The notes beneath the pieces were generated by a model that saw nothing but the letters and a program-made list of their open reading frames with translations, was not told the origin of the DNA and did not search any database. A stretch of DNA of 64,000 bases from Haloarcula argentinensis DSM 12282 (GTDB lineage: Archaea > Halobacteriota > Halobacteria > Halobacteriales > Haloarculaceae): positions 1-64,000 of the forward strand of contig AOLX01000025.1 of assembly GCA_000336895.1 (NCBI GenBank), in the 5' to 3' direction. The first letter of the stretch is position 1. Each line of letters starts with the position of its first letter. This document shows, piece after piece, positions 9,610 through 18,220 of the stretch. The position numbers and the translations under genes are program-made.

Positions 9610-10517
9610 GCCCGAACTGTCCCAAGTTCTACGACGGCGTCCCGCGGCGGTGTCTCGAACAGATCTGGGTGGACGAGCCCCGCTAGGAACTCGAGCGTGT
9701 CCACGAGCCGCGGCCCGGATCGATTCACGTAGTGGTGGCCGTCCATCACGTACGCCCGGCCGTCCCGAACCGCAGTCAGGTCGTCGAACCCGGGTCGTCT
9801 GGTCAGGTCTGTGAGGTTCTCGCGGGTCTGTGCCACGTCGAAGCCACACGGTGCGGCCACCAGCACCTCTGGGTCGTATTCGACGACTTCCTCCCACTCG
9901 CGCGGCCGGGAGTGAGCGCCGGCCGTTTCCATCCCGTAGGCGCCGCCCGCCATCTCGATCATCTCCGGGACCCAGTGCCCGGCAGCCATCACCGGATCGA
10001 GCCAGTCGAGTACCGCCACACGGGGGGCCGTCCCGGCCCGCATCGCTGTCGTCTCCACTGCTGCGACGCGGTCCCGGAGGTCAGCGACGAGTTCGGCGGC
10101 GCGATCGTCACGCCCAACAGCCGCGCCGACCCGGTGGATGGACTCGAACAGGTCGTCGAGGCTGTGGATATCAAGCGTCAGTACGTCGGCGTCCAGCCCC
10201 AGTTCCTCGACAGCTTCGGCGACCAGCACGTGGTCGACGGCGCACACGTCACAGACGCCCTGAGTGACGATGAGGTCGGGGTCCAGTTCCGCGAGCGTCT
10301 CGCGGTCGATGGCGTAGACGCCGTCGTTCTCTTCGGCAGCCGCGACCTGCTCGTTGATCTCGCCGCTCGACGCCGTCGGATCGACGCGCGACCGATTGAC
10401 CGACGGCTTCTTGCGGGCTGCCGGCGGATGGTCGCACTCGTGTGAGACACCGACCGGCTCGACGCCGAGCGCGTAGACGATTTCCGTCGCCGAGGGCAGG
10501 AGCGTGACGACTCGCAT
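9606..10517 (-). CDS. Cobalamin-binding (BtuF-like) protein
   Basis: The ATG at 10517 gives 303 residues starting MRVVTLLPSATEIVYALG, the hallmark first strand and helix of BtuF/FecB-type helical-backbone binding proteins. Later blocks fit too: LDPDLIVTQGVCDVC, VAVLDWLDPVMAAGHWVPEM and a DGHHYVNRSGPRLVDTLE end. There is no signal peptide or lipobox, so unlike periplasmic BtuF it probably stays in the cytoplasm. Haloarchaeal genomes annotate such leaderless versions as cobalamin-binding proteins; the ligand is inferred from family. No cobalamin transport or cob genes are adjacent. An upstream in-frame ATG at 10571 would add residues that break the canonical start. Confidence 0.82.
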   Translation of the reverse strand: MRVVTLLPSATEIVYALGVEPVGVSHECDHPPAARKKPSVNRSRVDPTASSGEINEQVAAAEENDGVYAIDRETLAELDPDLIVTQGVCDVCAVDHVLVAEAVEELGLDADVLTLDIHSLDDLFESIHRVGAAVGRDDRAAELVADLRDRVAAVETTAMRAGTAPRVAVLDWLDPVMAAGHWVPEMIEMAGGAYGMETAGAHSRPREWEEVVEYDPEVLVAAPCGFDVAQTRENLTDLTRRPGFDDLTAVRDGRAYVMDGHHYVNRSGPRLVDTLEFLAGLVHPDLFETPPRDAVVELGTVRA

Positions 10518-10612
10518 ACTCCGATCTTGGCCCGCGCCGACAAAAACCTGCGTCCACCACATCGCCCACACGCTTCGTTACGCTTACCCTCTGTCGCCGA
10601 CGAGACGCGGGC

Positions 10613-11092
10613 ATGGAAGTCAAGTCGCGACACCACCTCCGTTCGGACGAGGTCGACACCATCACGACGGCGCTGTCGGAGAACCTCGGTGTCGAACTCG
10701 ACGCGGACAGCTTCGAAAAGGTCGAGTTCGACGACAGCGACTGGGACGTCGTCCTCGTCGACGGCGACCCGCTCGTCCTCTATCTGAACGGCGAACCGTT
10801 CCTCACAGTACAAGGTGCCAATCAGCATCCGCCCCAGAAACACATCGTCACCGTCGACGCCGGGGCCGTCTCGTTCGTCTCGGACGGCGCTGACATCATG
10901 CGGCCGGGTATCACTGAGGCCGACGATGACGTCAGTAAGGGCGACCTTGTCGTCATCAACGAGGAGTCCCACGGGAAGTTCCTCGCTGTCGGCCGGGCAC
11001 AGACCGGCGGCGACGACATGGTCGGCGACAGCGGGAAAGTCGTCAAATCGCTCCACCACGTCGGCGACGATCTGTTCGAGTTCTCGGTGTAG
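10613..11092 (+). CDS. PUA domain RNA-binding protein
   Basis: This 159-residue protein has an N-terminal domain (1-75, with VKSRHHLRSDEVDTI and a VEFDDSDWDVVLVDG stretch) and a C-terminal PUA domain (about 78-155) with the characteristic HIVTVDAGAVSFVSDGADIM and RPGITEADDDVSKGDLV blocks. This is the archaeal relative of eukaryotic MCT-1/Tma20, a family that binds RNA and is linked to ribosome or tRNA function. It lacks the catalytic domain of tRNA-guanine transglycosylase or pseudouridine synthase. It is divergent from the cobalamin-binding gene with only 95 bases between starts. Confidence 0.88.
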   Translation: MEVKSRHHLRSDEVDTITTALSENLGVELDADSFEKVEFDDSDWDVVLVDGDPLVLYLNGEPFLTVQGANQHPPQKHIVTVDAGAVSFVSDGADIMRPGITEADDDVSKGDLVVINEESHGKFLAVGRAQTGGDDMVGDSGKVVKSLHHVGDDLFEFSV

Positions 11093-11118
11093 CGCGATCC
11101 ACTGGTATCGTACTCCGG

Positions 11119-11538
11119 TCACACCAGCGGTCGGAGCCCGAATCGGTCGAAGGAACGGTCTATGCTGATTCTAACAACCGCTTCGACCACACCAGCTCCC
11201 ACGGCCACCCCAAGCAGCAGTGGCCAGACGGTAAGATACGACGAGAGTGGGTGGAGATGTGTCCCGTACAGCCACTCATACACCGTATCGCCGAGCAGCC
11301 AGACCGTCACGAGCACTGGCGTGACAAGTGAGAGGCGGCTACAGAGATACAGCGGGACAGCGGCTACGAGGCCCATCCCAACGGCGGCGTAGCCGGCCCC
11401 GAACACGAGTTTCGTCGGGTCCTGCGACGAGAAATGGACGCCGTTTGCAAACAGCCACGACAGCACGCCGATGGCATAGAGCACGCCACCGACGGCTGCG
11501 ACGGTGCGGGGAGTCATCCTAATGGAGGGCGTGCGCAT
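11119..11538 (-). CDS. Four-helix membrane protein, unknown function
   Basis: From the ATG at 11538 the product has 139 residues and four hydrophobic segments (about 14-32, 46-64, 68-88 and 105-127), ending in a charged tail RISIDRSFDRFG. Alternative in-frame starts exist at 11568 and 11517; the choice is uncertain. No motif is recognised. It converges on the PUA gene and its 5' end overlaps nothing annotated. Similar four-segment proteins without assigned function are common in haloarchaea. Confidence 0.6.
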   Translation of the reverse strand: MRTPSIRMTPRTVAAVGGVLYAIGVLSWLFANGVHFSSQDPTKLVFGAGYAAVGMGLVAAVPLYLCSRLSLVTPVLVTVWLLGDTVYEWLYGTHLHPLSSYLTVWPLLLGVAVGAGVVEAVVRISIDRSFDRFGLRPLV

Positions 11539-11683
11539 CTGTGTCGATAGTTGTCCGATCACCTGCATAACGTTTTGTGCAGCGCACGCCGCTCTCGGTC
11601 ATCACCACGGAAGTTCAGGGCGTGCTTTGGCGATACGTTCGATGGACGAAAAGTTGAAACGGGTAGCGCACGCCGTGAGTGAC

Positions 11684-12043
11684 ATGGGACTGATGAGCAA
11701 GATCCTCGGGGAGTCTGGATCCTCTCGGAACACCGAGGATTACGTCGAACTGGACGCGAACGAATTCGAGATGACCGGGACGGAACTCGAGCGCCAGGTC
11801 CGGATCGCCCGTATCAGCGACAAACAGGACGTCATCGACATCAAAGACGCCGTCTACGACGGCGACGTGGTCGTCGCGGACATCACGCGCCACTCCACGC
11901 AGGACCGGACGATGGAACACATCAGCGACGAACTCAAGCAGGTCGCCAACGAGGTCGGCGGCGACATCGTCCAGAAGGACGATGACCAGCTCATCATCAC
12001 GCCGGCTGGCGTCGGTATCTCCCGCGAGCGCCTCGGTCGGTAG
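11684..12043 (+). CDS. sepF: Archaeal cell-division protein SepF
   Basis: SepF anchors FtsZ to the membrane in archaea. The ATG at 11684 gives 119 residues: a short amphipathic membrane-targeting start (MGLMSKILGE), a linker with NTEDYVELD, and the SepF core VRIARISDKQDVIDIKDAVY with the dimer-forming DGDVVVADI strand. The C-terminus is IITPAGVGISRERLGR. An earlier ATG at 11642 is in frame and would place 14 residues ahead of the membrane-targeting segment; I prefer 11684 because archaeal SepF proteins start with that helix. It is expressed alone, ahead of an ABC exporter. Confidence 0.88.
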   Translation: MGLMSKILGESGSSRNTEDYVELDANEFEMTGTELERQVRIARISDKQDVIDIKDAVYDGDVVVADITRHSTQDRTMEHISDELKQVANEVGGDIVQKDDDQLIITPAGVGISRERLGR

Positions 12044-12164
12044 GGGCTGTTCCCTTCTTTACGGTACCGCTCCGCGTTGTCTTTCCTGTCAGCTCGTCTC
12101 AGTCTAACTGCCGGTTTTCGGGGGCTTCAATGCGTTTTTCGGTGTCGCCACGCTAAGGGCGGCA

Positions 12165-13109
12165 ATGACTGAACCGGCGATACGCGCCAGTGGATTACAG
12201 AAGCGCTACGGCGACGTCCAGGCGCTCGACGATTTGGACCTGACAGTCGATCAGGGTGAGTTCTTCGGACTCCTTGGCCCGAACGGCGCCGGCAAGACGA
12301 CGTTCATCAACACGCTGGTCGGCCTCGTCCACAAGGACCGCGGGACTGCCGAGGTCTTCGGCTTCGACGTGGAAGACGACTACCGGGAGGCTCGCGACCG
12401 AATCGGCGTCGCGCCACAGGAGTTCAACGTCGACCGTTTCTTCCCCATCATCGAGGTACTCGAACACAAGGCGGGCTACCATGGCATCGGTCGAGCCGAG
12501 GCCCGAGAGCGCGCCGAAGACGCCCTGAAGACGGTCGGCATCTGGGACAAGCGCGACACGCGCTTCGACTGGCTCTCCGGCGGGATGAAACGCCGCTTCG
12601 TCCTCGCCCGTGCGCTGGTCTCCGACCCGGACCTGCTCATCCTCGACGAGCCGACGGCCGGGGTCGATGTCCAGCTCCGCCACGACCTCTGGGAGATCAT
12701 CAACCGGATGAACGACGCCGGCACGACGATTCTGCTGACGACCCACTATATCGAGGAGGCCGAGCGCCTCTGTGACCGGGTCGCGATCATGGACGACGGA
12801 CAGAAGGTCGAGGTGGCAGCCCCCGACGACCTGATGGCCCGCGGGACGGATACCATCGTCCTCGGCCTCGCCGAGATGCCCCGGACGACCCCGAGACTCG
12901 ACGTTGAGGGCGTCACCGACGTCGAACTGACCGACGAGGGGCTGGCCGTCACTGCGATGGGCGGGAGCCAGACCGCGCCGTCGATCATGCGGGAACTCGA
13001 AGCACAGGGCCACACCGTCACCTCGCTGGACATCCGCCGCGCGTCGCTCGAAGAGGTGTTCGTCGACATGACCCGCGACGACCGCGAGTACGCGGAGGTG
13101 TCTGCATGA
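12165..13109 (+). CDS. ABC transporter ATP-binding protein (ABC-2 exporter)
   Basis: This 314-residue ATPase has Walker A GPNGAGKTT at 38-46, the signature LSGGM at 137-141 and Walker B LLILDEP at 157-163, followed by the switch histidine in LLTTHYIEEAERLCD. The C-terminal 90 residues form the accessory domain seen in drug/polysaccharide-exporter ATPases (CcmA/DrrA type). Its stop overlaps the start of the permease gene by four bases (ATGA), so the two are translationally coupled and form one exporter. The substrate is unknown. Confidence 0.93.
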   Translation: MTEPAIRASGLQKRYGDVQALDDLDLTVDQGEFFGLLGPNGAGKTTFINTLVGLVHKDRGTAEVFGFDVEDDYREARDRIGVAPQEFNVDRFFPIIEVLEHKAGYHGIGRAEARERAEDALKTVGIWDKRDTRFDWLSGGMKRRFVLARALVSDPDLLILDEPTAGVDVQLRHDLWEIINRMNDAGTTILLTTHYIEEAERLCDRVAIMDDGQKVEVAAPDDLMARGTDTIVLGLAEMPRTTPRLDVEGVTDVELTDEGLAVTAMGGSQTAPSIMRELEAQGHTVTSLDIRRASLEEVFVDMTRDDREYAEVSA

Positions 13110-13873
13110 ATCAGAACACGACGCAGTTCCTGACGCTGGTCCGCCGGGAAATCCTCCGGTTCGTCCGCCGCCCGTACAACACCTTCCTCCCGCCGATCAT
13201 CACGAACGCACTCTATTTCTCCGTGTTCGGCGTGATTCTGGGGAGCCAGATTGGGCAGATCGCGGGCAGGAGTTATCTCCAGTTCGTCCTGCCCGGACTG
13301 GTCGTGCTGGGGGCCATCTCGGACAGTTTCGAGAACGCCTCCTTTACTATCTTCCACGGGCGCTGGAACGACTACATTCAGGCTGTTCTCACCTCGCCGA
13401 TGTCGAACCGAAGTATGGTGGCGGCCTACGTCTCGGCCAGCGCGCTCCGGGGAATCGTCACGTCGCTGCTGATCATCGGCGTGGGGCTGATATTCACCTC
13501 GGTTTCAGTCCCCAACCCCGTGTATCTCGTCTCGTTCCTGCTGGTGATTACCACACTGTTCGGCGGGCTCGGCGTCATCGGCGGCCTCTGGTCGAGCGAC
13601 TTCGACTACCTCACGGTGATGAACCAGTTCATCCTCCGCCCGCTGGTGTTCTTCGGCGCGGTGTTCTACTCGCTCGAAGAACTCCCGGAATTCTGGGGGA
13701 GCGTCTCGCTGCTCAACCCCATGGTATACATGGTCAACGGCGTCCGCTACGGGATGATCGGCGTCACCGAAATAGACCCGAACACATCACTGGCCGTCCT
13801 GACCGGAACGACCGTGGTCGTGCTGTCAATCGATTACGTGCTGTTCAGACGCGGCTACGGACTTGCCGAATAG
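13106..13873 (+). CDS. ABC-2 type transporter permease
   Basis: The 255-residue product has six hydrophobic segments and the ABC-2 permease layout: an N-terminal coupling region TLVRREILRFVRRPYNTFLPP, then a central GRWNDYIQAVLTSPMSNRSM loop between helices 2 and 3, and a NPMVYMVNGVRYGMIG segment near the end, typical of DrrB/NodJ-like exporters. It is coupled to the ATPase by an ATGA overlap. Together they could export a lipid, drug or polysaccharide; nothing nearby names the substrate. Confidence 0.92.
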   Translation: MNQNTTQFLTLVRREILRFVRRPYNTFLPPIITNALYFSVFGVILGSQIGQIAGRSYLQFVLPGLVVLGAISDSFENASFTIFHGRWNDYIQAVLTSPMSNRSMVAAYVSASALRGIVTSLLIIGVGLIFTSVSVPNPVYLVSFLLVITTLFGGLGVIGGLWSSDFDYLTVMNQFILRPLVFFGAVFYSLEELPEFWGSVSLLNPMVYMVNGVRYGMIGVTEIDPNTSLAVLTGTTVVVLSIDYVLFRRGYGLAE

Positions 13874-13987
13874 CACCCTTCTGACTGTCGAATCTTCCGA
13901 TCAACGGCTGTGTTTTCCCGCGAATATCGTTCCGATAAAACGGGAATGTCGGCTCGATAACTGACCTGGCCGCGAATGCCGGATTGG

Positions 13988-14174
13988 GTCCGCTCCGGCG
14001 GGCGGACAAACTATGACAGGCTGCCCCGGAGCTGGCTCCGTGGCAACACGAGGGGTGTCTCGTGCCCCGGATACTTGTGCGCGCCTCCGGGCGAGGCGTA
14101 TGTGAACTTATGACACAAGCGTATTTAGATGTGACGCCCGTCTGACGCTGAGTGATACTGGCGGTACTCAGTGT
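13988..14174. ncRNA. Candidate structured RNA between convergent genes
   Basis: The 402 bases between the convergent genes ending at 13873 and 14276 hold no convincing reading frame but five consecutive hairpins. Stem A pairs 13988-13993 with 14002-14007. Stem B pairs 14023-14031 with 14036-14044 (tetraloop CTGG, one mismatch). Stem C pairs 14047-14052 with 14059-14064. Long stem D pairs 14071-14079 with 14114-14124 (two-base bulge) and encloses an inner helix 14082-14086/14094-14098. Stem E pairs 14145-14153 with 14166-14174. The nine bases TGCCCCGGA recur at 14022 and 14063, flanking B and C. I do not recognise tRNA, RNase P, SRP or H/ACA features. Strand is undetermined; a mobile-element remnant is the main alternative. 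Confidence 0.45.
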
Positions 14175-14275
14175 CGATATCGAAGAATTTCCGGATGCCT
14201 ACGCGGGCCGTGCCGAACCGATACGCAGTATCAGCCTGCCGGCACTCGTGGACATTGTGCGCCCGACGACCGCCG

Positions 14276-14668
14276 TTAGACGTTGTCCGGGGCGTCGGCG
14301 TCGTCCTCAACCGAGCGCTTCAGCGAATCGCGTCGCGCCTTCGCGTCGCGGTCGGTTGCTTCTTCCAGGAAATCGTTCTTCACGGCGACGGCGTCCTCGG
14401 CCGCATCGACGTTGCCCTCGGCGATGACATCCTCTGCCGGTCGCTCGTCGATGTGGAGCGCGATTTTGTCTTTCTTGGAGCCATACTCGACGCGGCCCGC
14501 GACAACACGGTCGAACACGGGGTTGTCGGGGTCGTCGACGACCAGTAGGTCGTTGCCCTCGTACTCTTCTGTATCCGTCACTTCGCCGAAGTACTCCTCG
14601 ACGAACGCTTCCATGTCAGGGACGCGGTCTTCGAGATGCTCGCCCCGTCGCATCTTGTACTCTCGCAT
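14276..14668 (-). CDS. DUF5611-type conserved haloarchaeal protein
   Basis: The ATG at 14668 gives 130 residues beginning MREYKMRRGEHLEDRVPDME, the N-terminal signature I associate with the DUF5611 family. The middle forms an alternating strand pattern (NDLLVVDDPDNPVFDRVVAG, KDKIALHIDERPAE) and the tail is charged and probably disordered. No catalytic or metal residues are evident. The function is unknown; the family is restricted to halophilic archaea as far as I know. The frame extends upstream of 14668, but the first MREYK fits homologues. It is followed convergently by the structured intergenic region. Confidence 0.75.
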   Translation of the reverse strand: MREYKMRRGEHLEDRVPDMEAFVEEYFGEVTDTEEYEGNDLLVVDDPDNPVFDRVVAGRVEYGSKKDKIALHIDERPAEDVIAEGNVDAAEDAVAVKNDFLEEATDRDAKARRDSLKRSVEDDADAPDNV

Positions 14669-14706
14669 GGGCGAGTTTTTGCGAGGGGCTGTCTTACCCT
14701 TTGCGT

Positions 14707-15561
14707 TCACTCCTCGCCACGGGTGATAAGTGACCCCTTGTGACACTCCGGACAGAAGTCCCCGGCGCGCAACGATGTCGATTCTACCTCGGTAGTGAAT
14801 CCACACTCCGGACAGGCGAACTCGCCTTCCGGAACCGTCACGGCGTTATCGCTGGTCGGCTCGACATCCGAATCGTCGTCCGTTCCGGTGTCGACCGGCA
14901 TCGTCTCTGGCGACCAGCCGTCCCCGTCGTCTCCCGGCTCATCGGGCCACTCACCGGGCTGGCGGTCATCGTCGGCCGACTCCGTCTCCTCTTCCTCGCC
15001 GAGGATGAGTCCGTCGTCCTTCTCCGGATCAGTCTCGTCTTCGGTCACCGGTTCCTCGCCTTCGGCGTCCGGGACGTCGACCGTCGTCGTCGGCTCGTCC
15101 AGTTCCACGTCGCCGCTCTCTTCTTCCTCCTCGCTGTCGTCGATGATCTCGGCATCGTCGGCCGATGGATCGACCGGCTCGCCGTCGTCCACGACGTCAT
15201 CGCCGATCTCACTGCCACCCGGTGTTTCGACCGGGTCGTCGACGCTGTCCCAGCTGTCCGAACGCTCTGCACCCTCATCATCGGACTCGACCGCACTGTC
15301 AGTCGGTTCGTCTGCCGGCGGTGATTTGGGTTCCGCCGTTTCGGATTCGGACTCGTCTTCGACGAGGTCACTGGCGATGTCCGACGGCGTCTCGATAGCC
15401 GTTACCTCCTTGTTTTCCGAGACGATTCGCGTCTTTCCACACCGCTCACAGGTCTCCCGTTCCTGGATGGTGATGACGACTTCGCTACCCTGCTCTTCGC
15501 GCTCGCGCTCGACGGTGGTCTCACCGTACTTGTGCCCGAGGACGGAACATTTGAGACCCAT
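14707..15561 (-). CDS. Acidic protein with two zinc motifs (DUF7093-like)
   Basis: The 284-residue product begins MGLKCSVLGHKYGE. It has a first CERCG half-motif near residue 38, then about 170 residues extremely rich in Asp, Glu, Ser and Pro with no hydrophobic core, so disordered. A C-terminal zinc ribbon follows with CPEC at about 249-252 and a second CPEC at about 269-272. This layout is a known haloarchaeal conserved family without assigned role; zinc-ribbon placement suggests nucleic-acid or protein contact. Upstream on the minus strand no gene is cotranscribed; the gene at 14668 starts 39 bases downstream of its stop. Confidence 0.75.
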   Translation of the reverse strand: MGLKCSVLGHKYGETTVEREREEQGSEVVITIQERETCERCGKTRIVSENKEVTAIETPSDIASDLVEDESESETAEPKSPPADEPTDSAVESDDEGAERSDSWDSVDDPVETPGGSEIGDDVVDDGEPVDPSADDAEIIDDSEEEEESGDVELDEPTTTVDVPDAEGEEPVTEDETDPEKDDGLILGEEEETESADDDRQPGEWPDEPGDDGDGWSPETMPVDTGTDDDSDVEPTSDNAVTVPEGEFACPECGFTTEVESTSLRAGDFCPECHKGSLITRGEE

Positions 15562-15676
15562 TGCCAGAACTTCCCACCGTGGTGTACTTAAACCCTGCCC
15601 GTTGGCTCGACAATTCGTGACAGAACGCCACCTGTTTCACGACTGTGACGTGTTAATTTCAGTCCAGATTGTGAAA

Positions 15677-15684
15677 TTTTATAA
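15677..15684 (+). promoter_or_regulatory. TATA box of the PKD-domain gene
   Basis: TTTTATAA is centred 29 bases before the ATG at 15710 in an otherwise AT-enriched spacer. It fits a leaderless transcript and fixes the start at 15710. Confidence 0.65.
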
Positions 15685-15709
15685 CTGGTACCGGTGCTAC
15701 GCTACTCCA

Positions 15710-16987
15710 ATGCAGCGGACGACGACACTCGTGGTGTCGGTCCTCGCCCTCTCGGCGCTTCTCGGCGGGACAGCGGTGGCGACCGAGAACCAGCCACCGC
15801 TTGCCGACGCCGGACTAGACCAGTCCGTCCAGCGGGCCACGACGGTTCAGTTGGACGCTAACGGCTCGCGCGACCCCGACGGCACAATACAGAACACCGA
15901 GTGGTCCATCGAAAAACCGGACGGCACAACACGCACGCCCGACTGCCCGACCTGTGGCCAGACGACGTTCTCCCCGGCCGACACCGGCCAGTACAACGTC
16001 ACCGTCACTGTTACTGATGATGACGGGGCATCGCGTTCGGACACGCTCCACGTCGACGTGGTGGCCGCCGGCGGGCCGTCAGTCTCAGTTTCGGCCCCGC
16101 CCGCAGTCCCCGTCGGCCTCCGGCGGAATCTGACTGCCAATGCGACTGCCGGCGATGCCGACCTCCGAACACTCGCGTGGGTCGTCAACGGCACCGCGCA
16201 AAACCAGACGCGACTCACCGGCGAGAATGGGACCTCGACTATCACGCATACGTTCAACAACTCCGGTTCTGTGTCTGTCCGTGCGGTCGCCTACGATGCC
16301 GCCGGACGGCGTGGCGTCGCCAACCGGACGATTCAGGTCGCCGACTCGTCCGGCAGTGGTGGCGGTGGCAACAGTTGCTCGGGTGGCAGCGGGAACTACT
16401 ACGCTGACGGGCAGAACAGGGGCTGTACGAGTGCTGCTATGCGAATCGGAGATACTTTTGTCGATACTGACGGACGGGATGGCCTGCATGTGTACGTTGA
16501 CAATGAGCTCACTAAGATAGCAGACGAAAATGAACTGGATTCGCTCTCTGAAGACGGTTATGGCGGAGTATTCAGCAAGGAGACTGTTAATGAGATAGCG
16601 GATGAAGCGGAAGAGAGGAAACGCTCAACTTCTGATGGTGACGATGATGGCGGTGGTAACGATAGTAATAATGATGAATGCAGTTACTGCAGCACCGATA
16701 GCACTGCTAGCAATTCTAATTCTGACGGTAGTACTCGCCCAGGCTCTAGCGTGCCAAACGATCTAGGTGGAGATTCCAGTAATGATGACGATGATGACGG
16801 TGGCTATGACTGGAGCTACGATGATGACGATAGCGGCAGTAGCGACGATGATGATAACGACGGTGGTCAGTTCAGTGGTGAGGGCGACGACGATGATGAT
16901 GACAGCGGCGGTTGGTTCGGCGGAGGGAGCAACGATGACAGTAGTGACGATGGTAGCGATGACGATGACGGCTGGAGTCTCTGGTAG
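15710..16987 (+). CDS. Secreted PKD-domain protein with Asp/Ser-rich tail
   Basis: The 425-residue product has a Sec-type signal peptide (about 1-26, MQRTTTLVVSVLALSALLGG then AVATEN). A PKD-like Ig fold follows at about 28-120 (PLADAGLDQSVQRATTVQLD ... YNVTVTVTDDDGASRSDTLH) and a second Ig-like segment to about 215. After residue 240 the character changes: a short folded piece (AMRIGDTFVDTDGRDGLHVY) and then a tail dominated by Asp, Ser and Gly runs with one CSYC pair. Base composition also drops at about 16,430, in mid-gene, which suggests a fused or recombined 3' half. It likely acts outside the cell in surface binding; function unknown. Translation from further upstream is blocked in effect by the TATA box. 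Confidence 0.8.
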   Translation: MQRTTTLVVSVLALSALLGGTAVATENQPPLADAGLDQSVQRATTVQLDANGSRDPDGTIQNTEWSIEKPDGTTRTPDCPTCGQTTFSPADTGQYNVTVTVTDDDGASRSDTLHVDVVAAGGPSVSVSAPPAVPVGLRRNLTANATAGDADLRTLAWVVNGTAQNQTRLTGENGTSTITHTFNNSGSVSVRAVAYDAAGRRGVANRTIQVADSSGSGGGGNSCSGGSGNYYADGQNRGCTSAAMRIGDTFVDTDGRDGLHVYVDNELTKIADENELDSLSEDGYGGVFSKETVNEIADEAEERKRSTSDGDDDGGGNDSNNDECSYCSTDSTASNSNSDGSTRPGSSVPNDLGGDSSNDDDDDGGYDWSYDDDDSGSSDDDDNDGGQFSGEGDDDDDDSGGWFGGGSNDDSSDDGSDDDDGWSLW

Positions 16988-17049
16988 GTGTTTTCAGTAT
17001 TATTTTCAGCGTAGGTTTTATAAGAAATAGAAATTGATTTTGAGATAGA

Positions 17050-17457
17050 ATGAATCGAAATCACAGTGTCGCAGAGGTTGTTGTTTACATACTAACGACA
17101 GTTGCAGGCGCTCTGCTACTCCCAATTGCTGTTCCGGTTTTCATGTGGTGGAACGGGCATGGCTATGCAGATGAATACCTATGGCTGTCCGATATCCAGT
17201 CAGGTAATGGACTTGCCAGCGGCTTGACCCCATTTGTTTTCGTAGTTGTCTTCGCTGCTCCTATTCACGATATTCCGATTTTCGCCTCTGGCGGTGGGAC
17301 CGTGCGTGCCTCATCAGTGAGACTGGACGATAGCGGGCCGGCAGCTAGTTCGACGTCAAAACTAATGCCGACCTCAACTGAGGTCCCGATCCCTCTGCTC
17401 GTTGAAGAGGATAACAGGGATACAGACCTCAACAACGAGACTCAAGAACCATGGTAG
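17050..17457 (+). CDS. Hypothetical membrane protein
   Basis: The 135-residue product has two hydrophobic segments (about 10-33 and 58-76), then a polar tail rich in Ser, Thr and Pro. The bases are clearly AT-richer than the surrounding genome. It follows the secreted PKD protein after 62 bases and overlaps the lipoprotein start by seven bases, so the last two genes are cotranscribed. I do not recognise a family. Confidence 0.55.
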   Translation: MNRNHSVAEVVVYILTTVAGALLLPIAVPVFMWWNGHGYADEYLWLSDIQSGNGLASGLTPFVFVVVFAAPIHDIPIFASGGGTVRASSVRLDDSGPAASSTSKLMPTSTEVPIPLLVEEDNRDTDLNNETQEPW

Positions 17458-18131
17458 ATACTAACACTCTATATAGTGCTGTCGCTATCTCTCTCCTGAT
17501 TATGTCTGCCGGATGTTCCGGCTTCGTGGGGGGGAGTGGGCCAACCGAACAGACAGCTGCGCCAACGCAGACGCCAGCAGCTACACCTGAGCCTACACCC
17601 AAGGCTACTGAAACGCTAACGTCCGAGCCAACGGCCGAAGCTATTGAAAGCTCAAACCCTGAGCCAATAGAAACCGAATCCGATAGGGAAGAGCTAACGA
17701 AGACTGAGAAGTTTGCAGAGTTCGATGAGGATATGCACCGAATGTATCGTATAACTAATAGAAGTGGCGTGCTTGAAGAAACCGAAACCTTCCCTGAGAA
17801 CGACACTTATCATGTGACTGTTAATATGCGGGATACCACAAACCGGACTAAAATCGTAACCGATCGGCGTGACCCTCTTTTGAATTATTATGCCCTTGTG
17901 GCTAATTATAATGAGAACACAAGGGGATTTGACGAAGAGGACCACACGTATATTCCTGACACAGTCAACGTCACGTTTGTTACGGAAGACGGTGAGATGT
18001 TCGAGACGCGGTACATCAAGTACGTCTGGGCGTGGAAGTATTCAACCGGTGATTGGTCAATGACGGTGTATGCCGGAAAATATGCCGGGACCGTAAAGAA
18101 GGGACCAGGATATCATGAAAAGTGGAAGTAG
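17451..18131 (+). CDS. Hypothetical lipoprotein
   Basis: The 226-residue product has a signal peptide ending in the lipobox SAGC (Cys22), then a Thr/Pro/Glu-rich linker (about 28-85, APTQTPAATPEPTP) typical of haloarchaeal surface lipoproteins, and a folded C-terminal part with alternating strands (TYHVTVNMRDTTN, DTVNVTFVTEDGEMFETRYI). The enzymatic role is not apparent. Low GC and codon use like ATA, AAT and TAT mark it as part of the 16.4-18.2 kb island. It overlaps the preceding membrane-protein gene and is followed by a strong hairpin. Confidence 0.7.
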   Translation: MVDTNTLYSAVAISLLIMSAGCSGFVGGSGPTEQTAAPTQTPAATPEPTPKATETLTSEPTAEAIESSNPEPIETESDREELTKTEKFAEFDEDMHRMYRITNRSGVLEETETFPENDTYHVTVNMRDTTNRTKIVTDRRDPLLNYYALVANYNENTRGFDEEDHTYIPDTVNVTFVTEDGEMFETRYIKYVWAWKYSTGDWSMTVYAGKYAGTVKKGPGYHEKWK

Positions 18132-18220
18132 AGGGCCAGTCATCTCAATATTATGTGCTACAGAGCGGTTGTCGGTGACGACCGCACTGCCTATGAGTAA
18201 GCCAAGTATATTTTCCACTT

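Noticed and set aside
13874..14275. tRNA, RNase P RNA or SRP RNA in the structured gap
   Set aside because: I found no cloverleaf with a T-loop consensus, no RNase P core motifs and no SRP helix 8 motif, so no known class could be assigned.
14795..15709. Upstream extension of the PKD gene to 730 residues
   Set aside because: The first 305 codons are the antisense of the acidic zinc protein (Ser-rich), and a TATA box plus signal peptide define the start at 15710.
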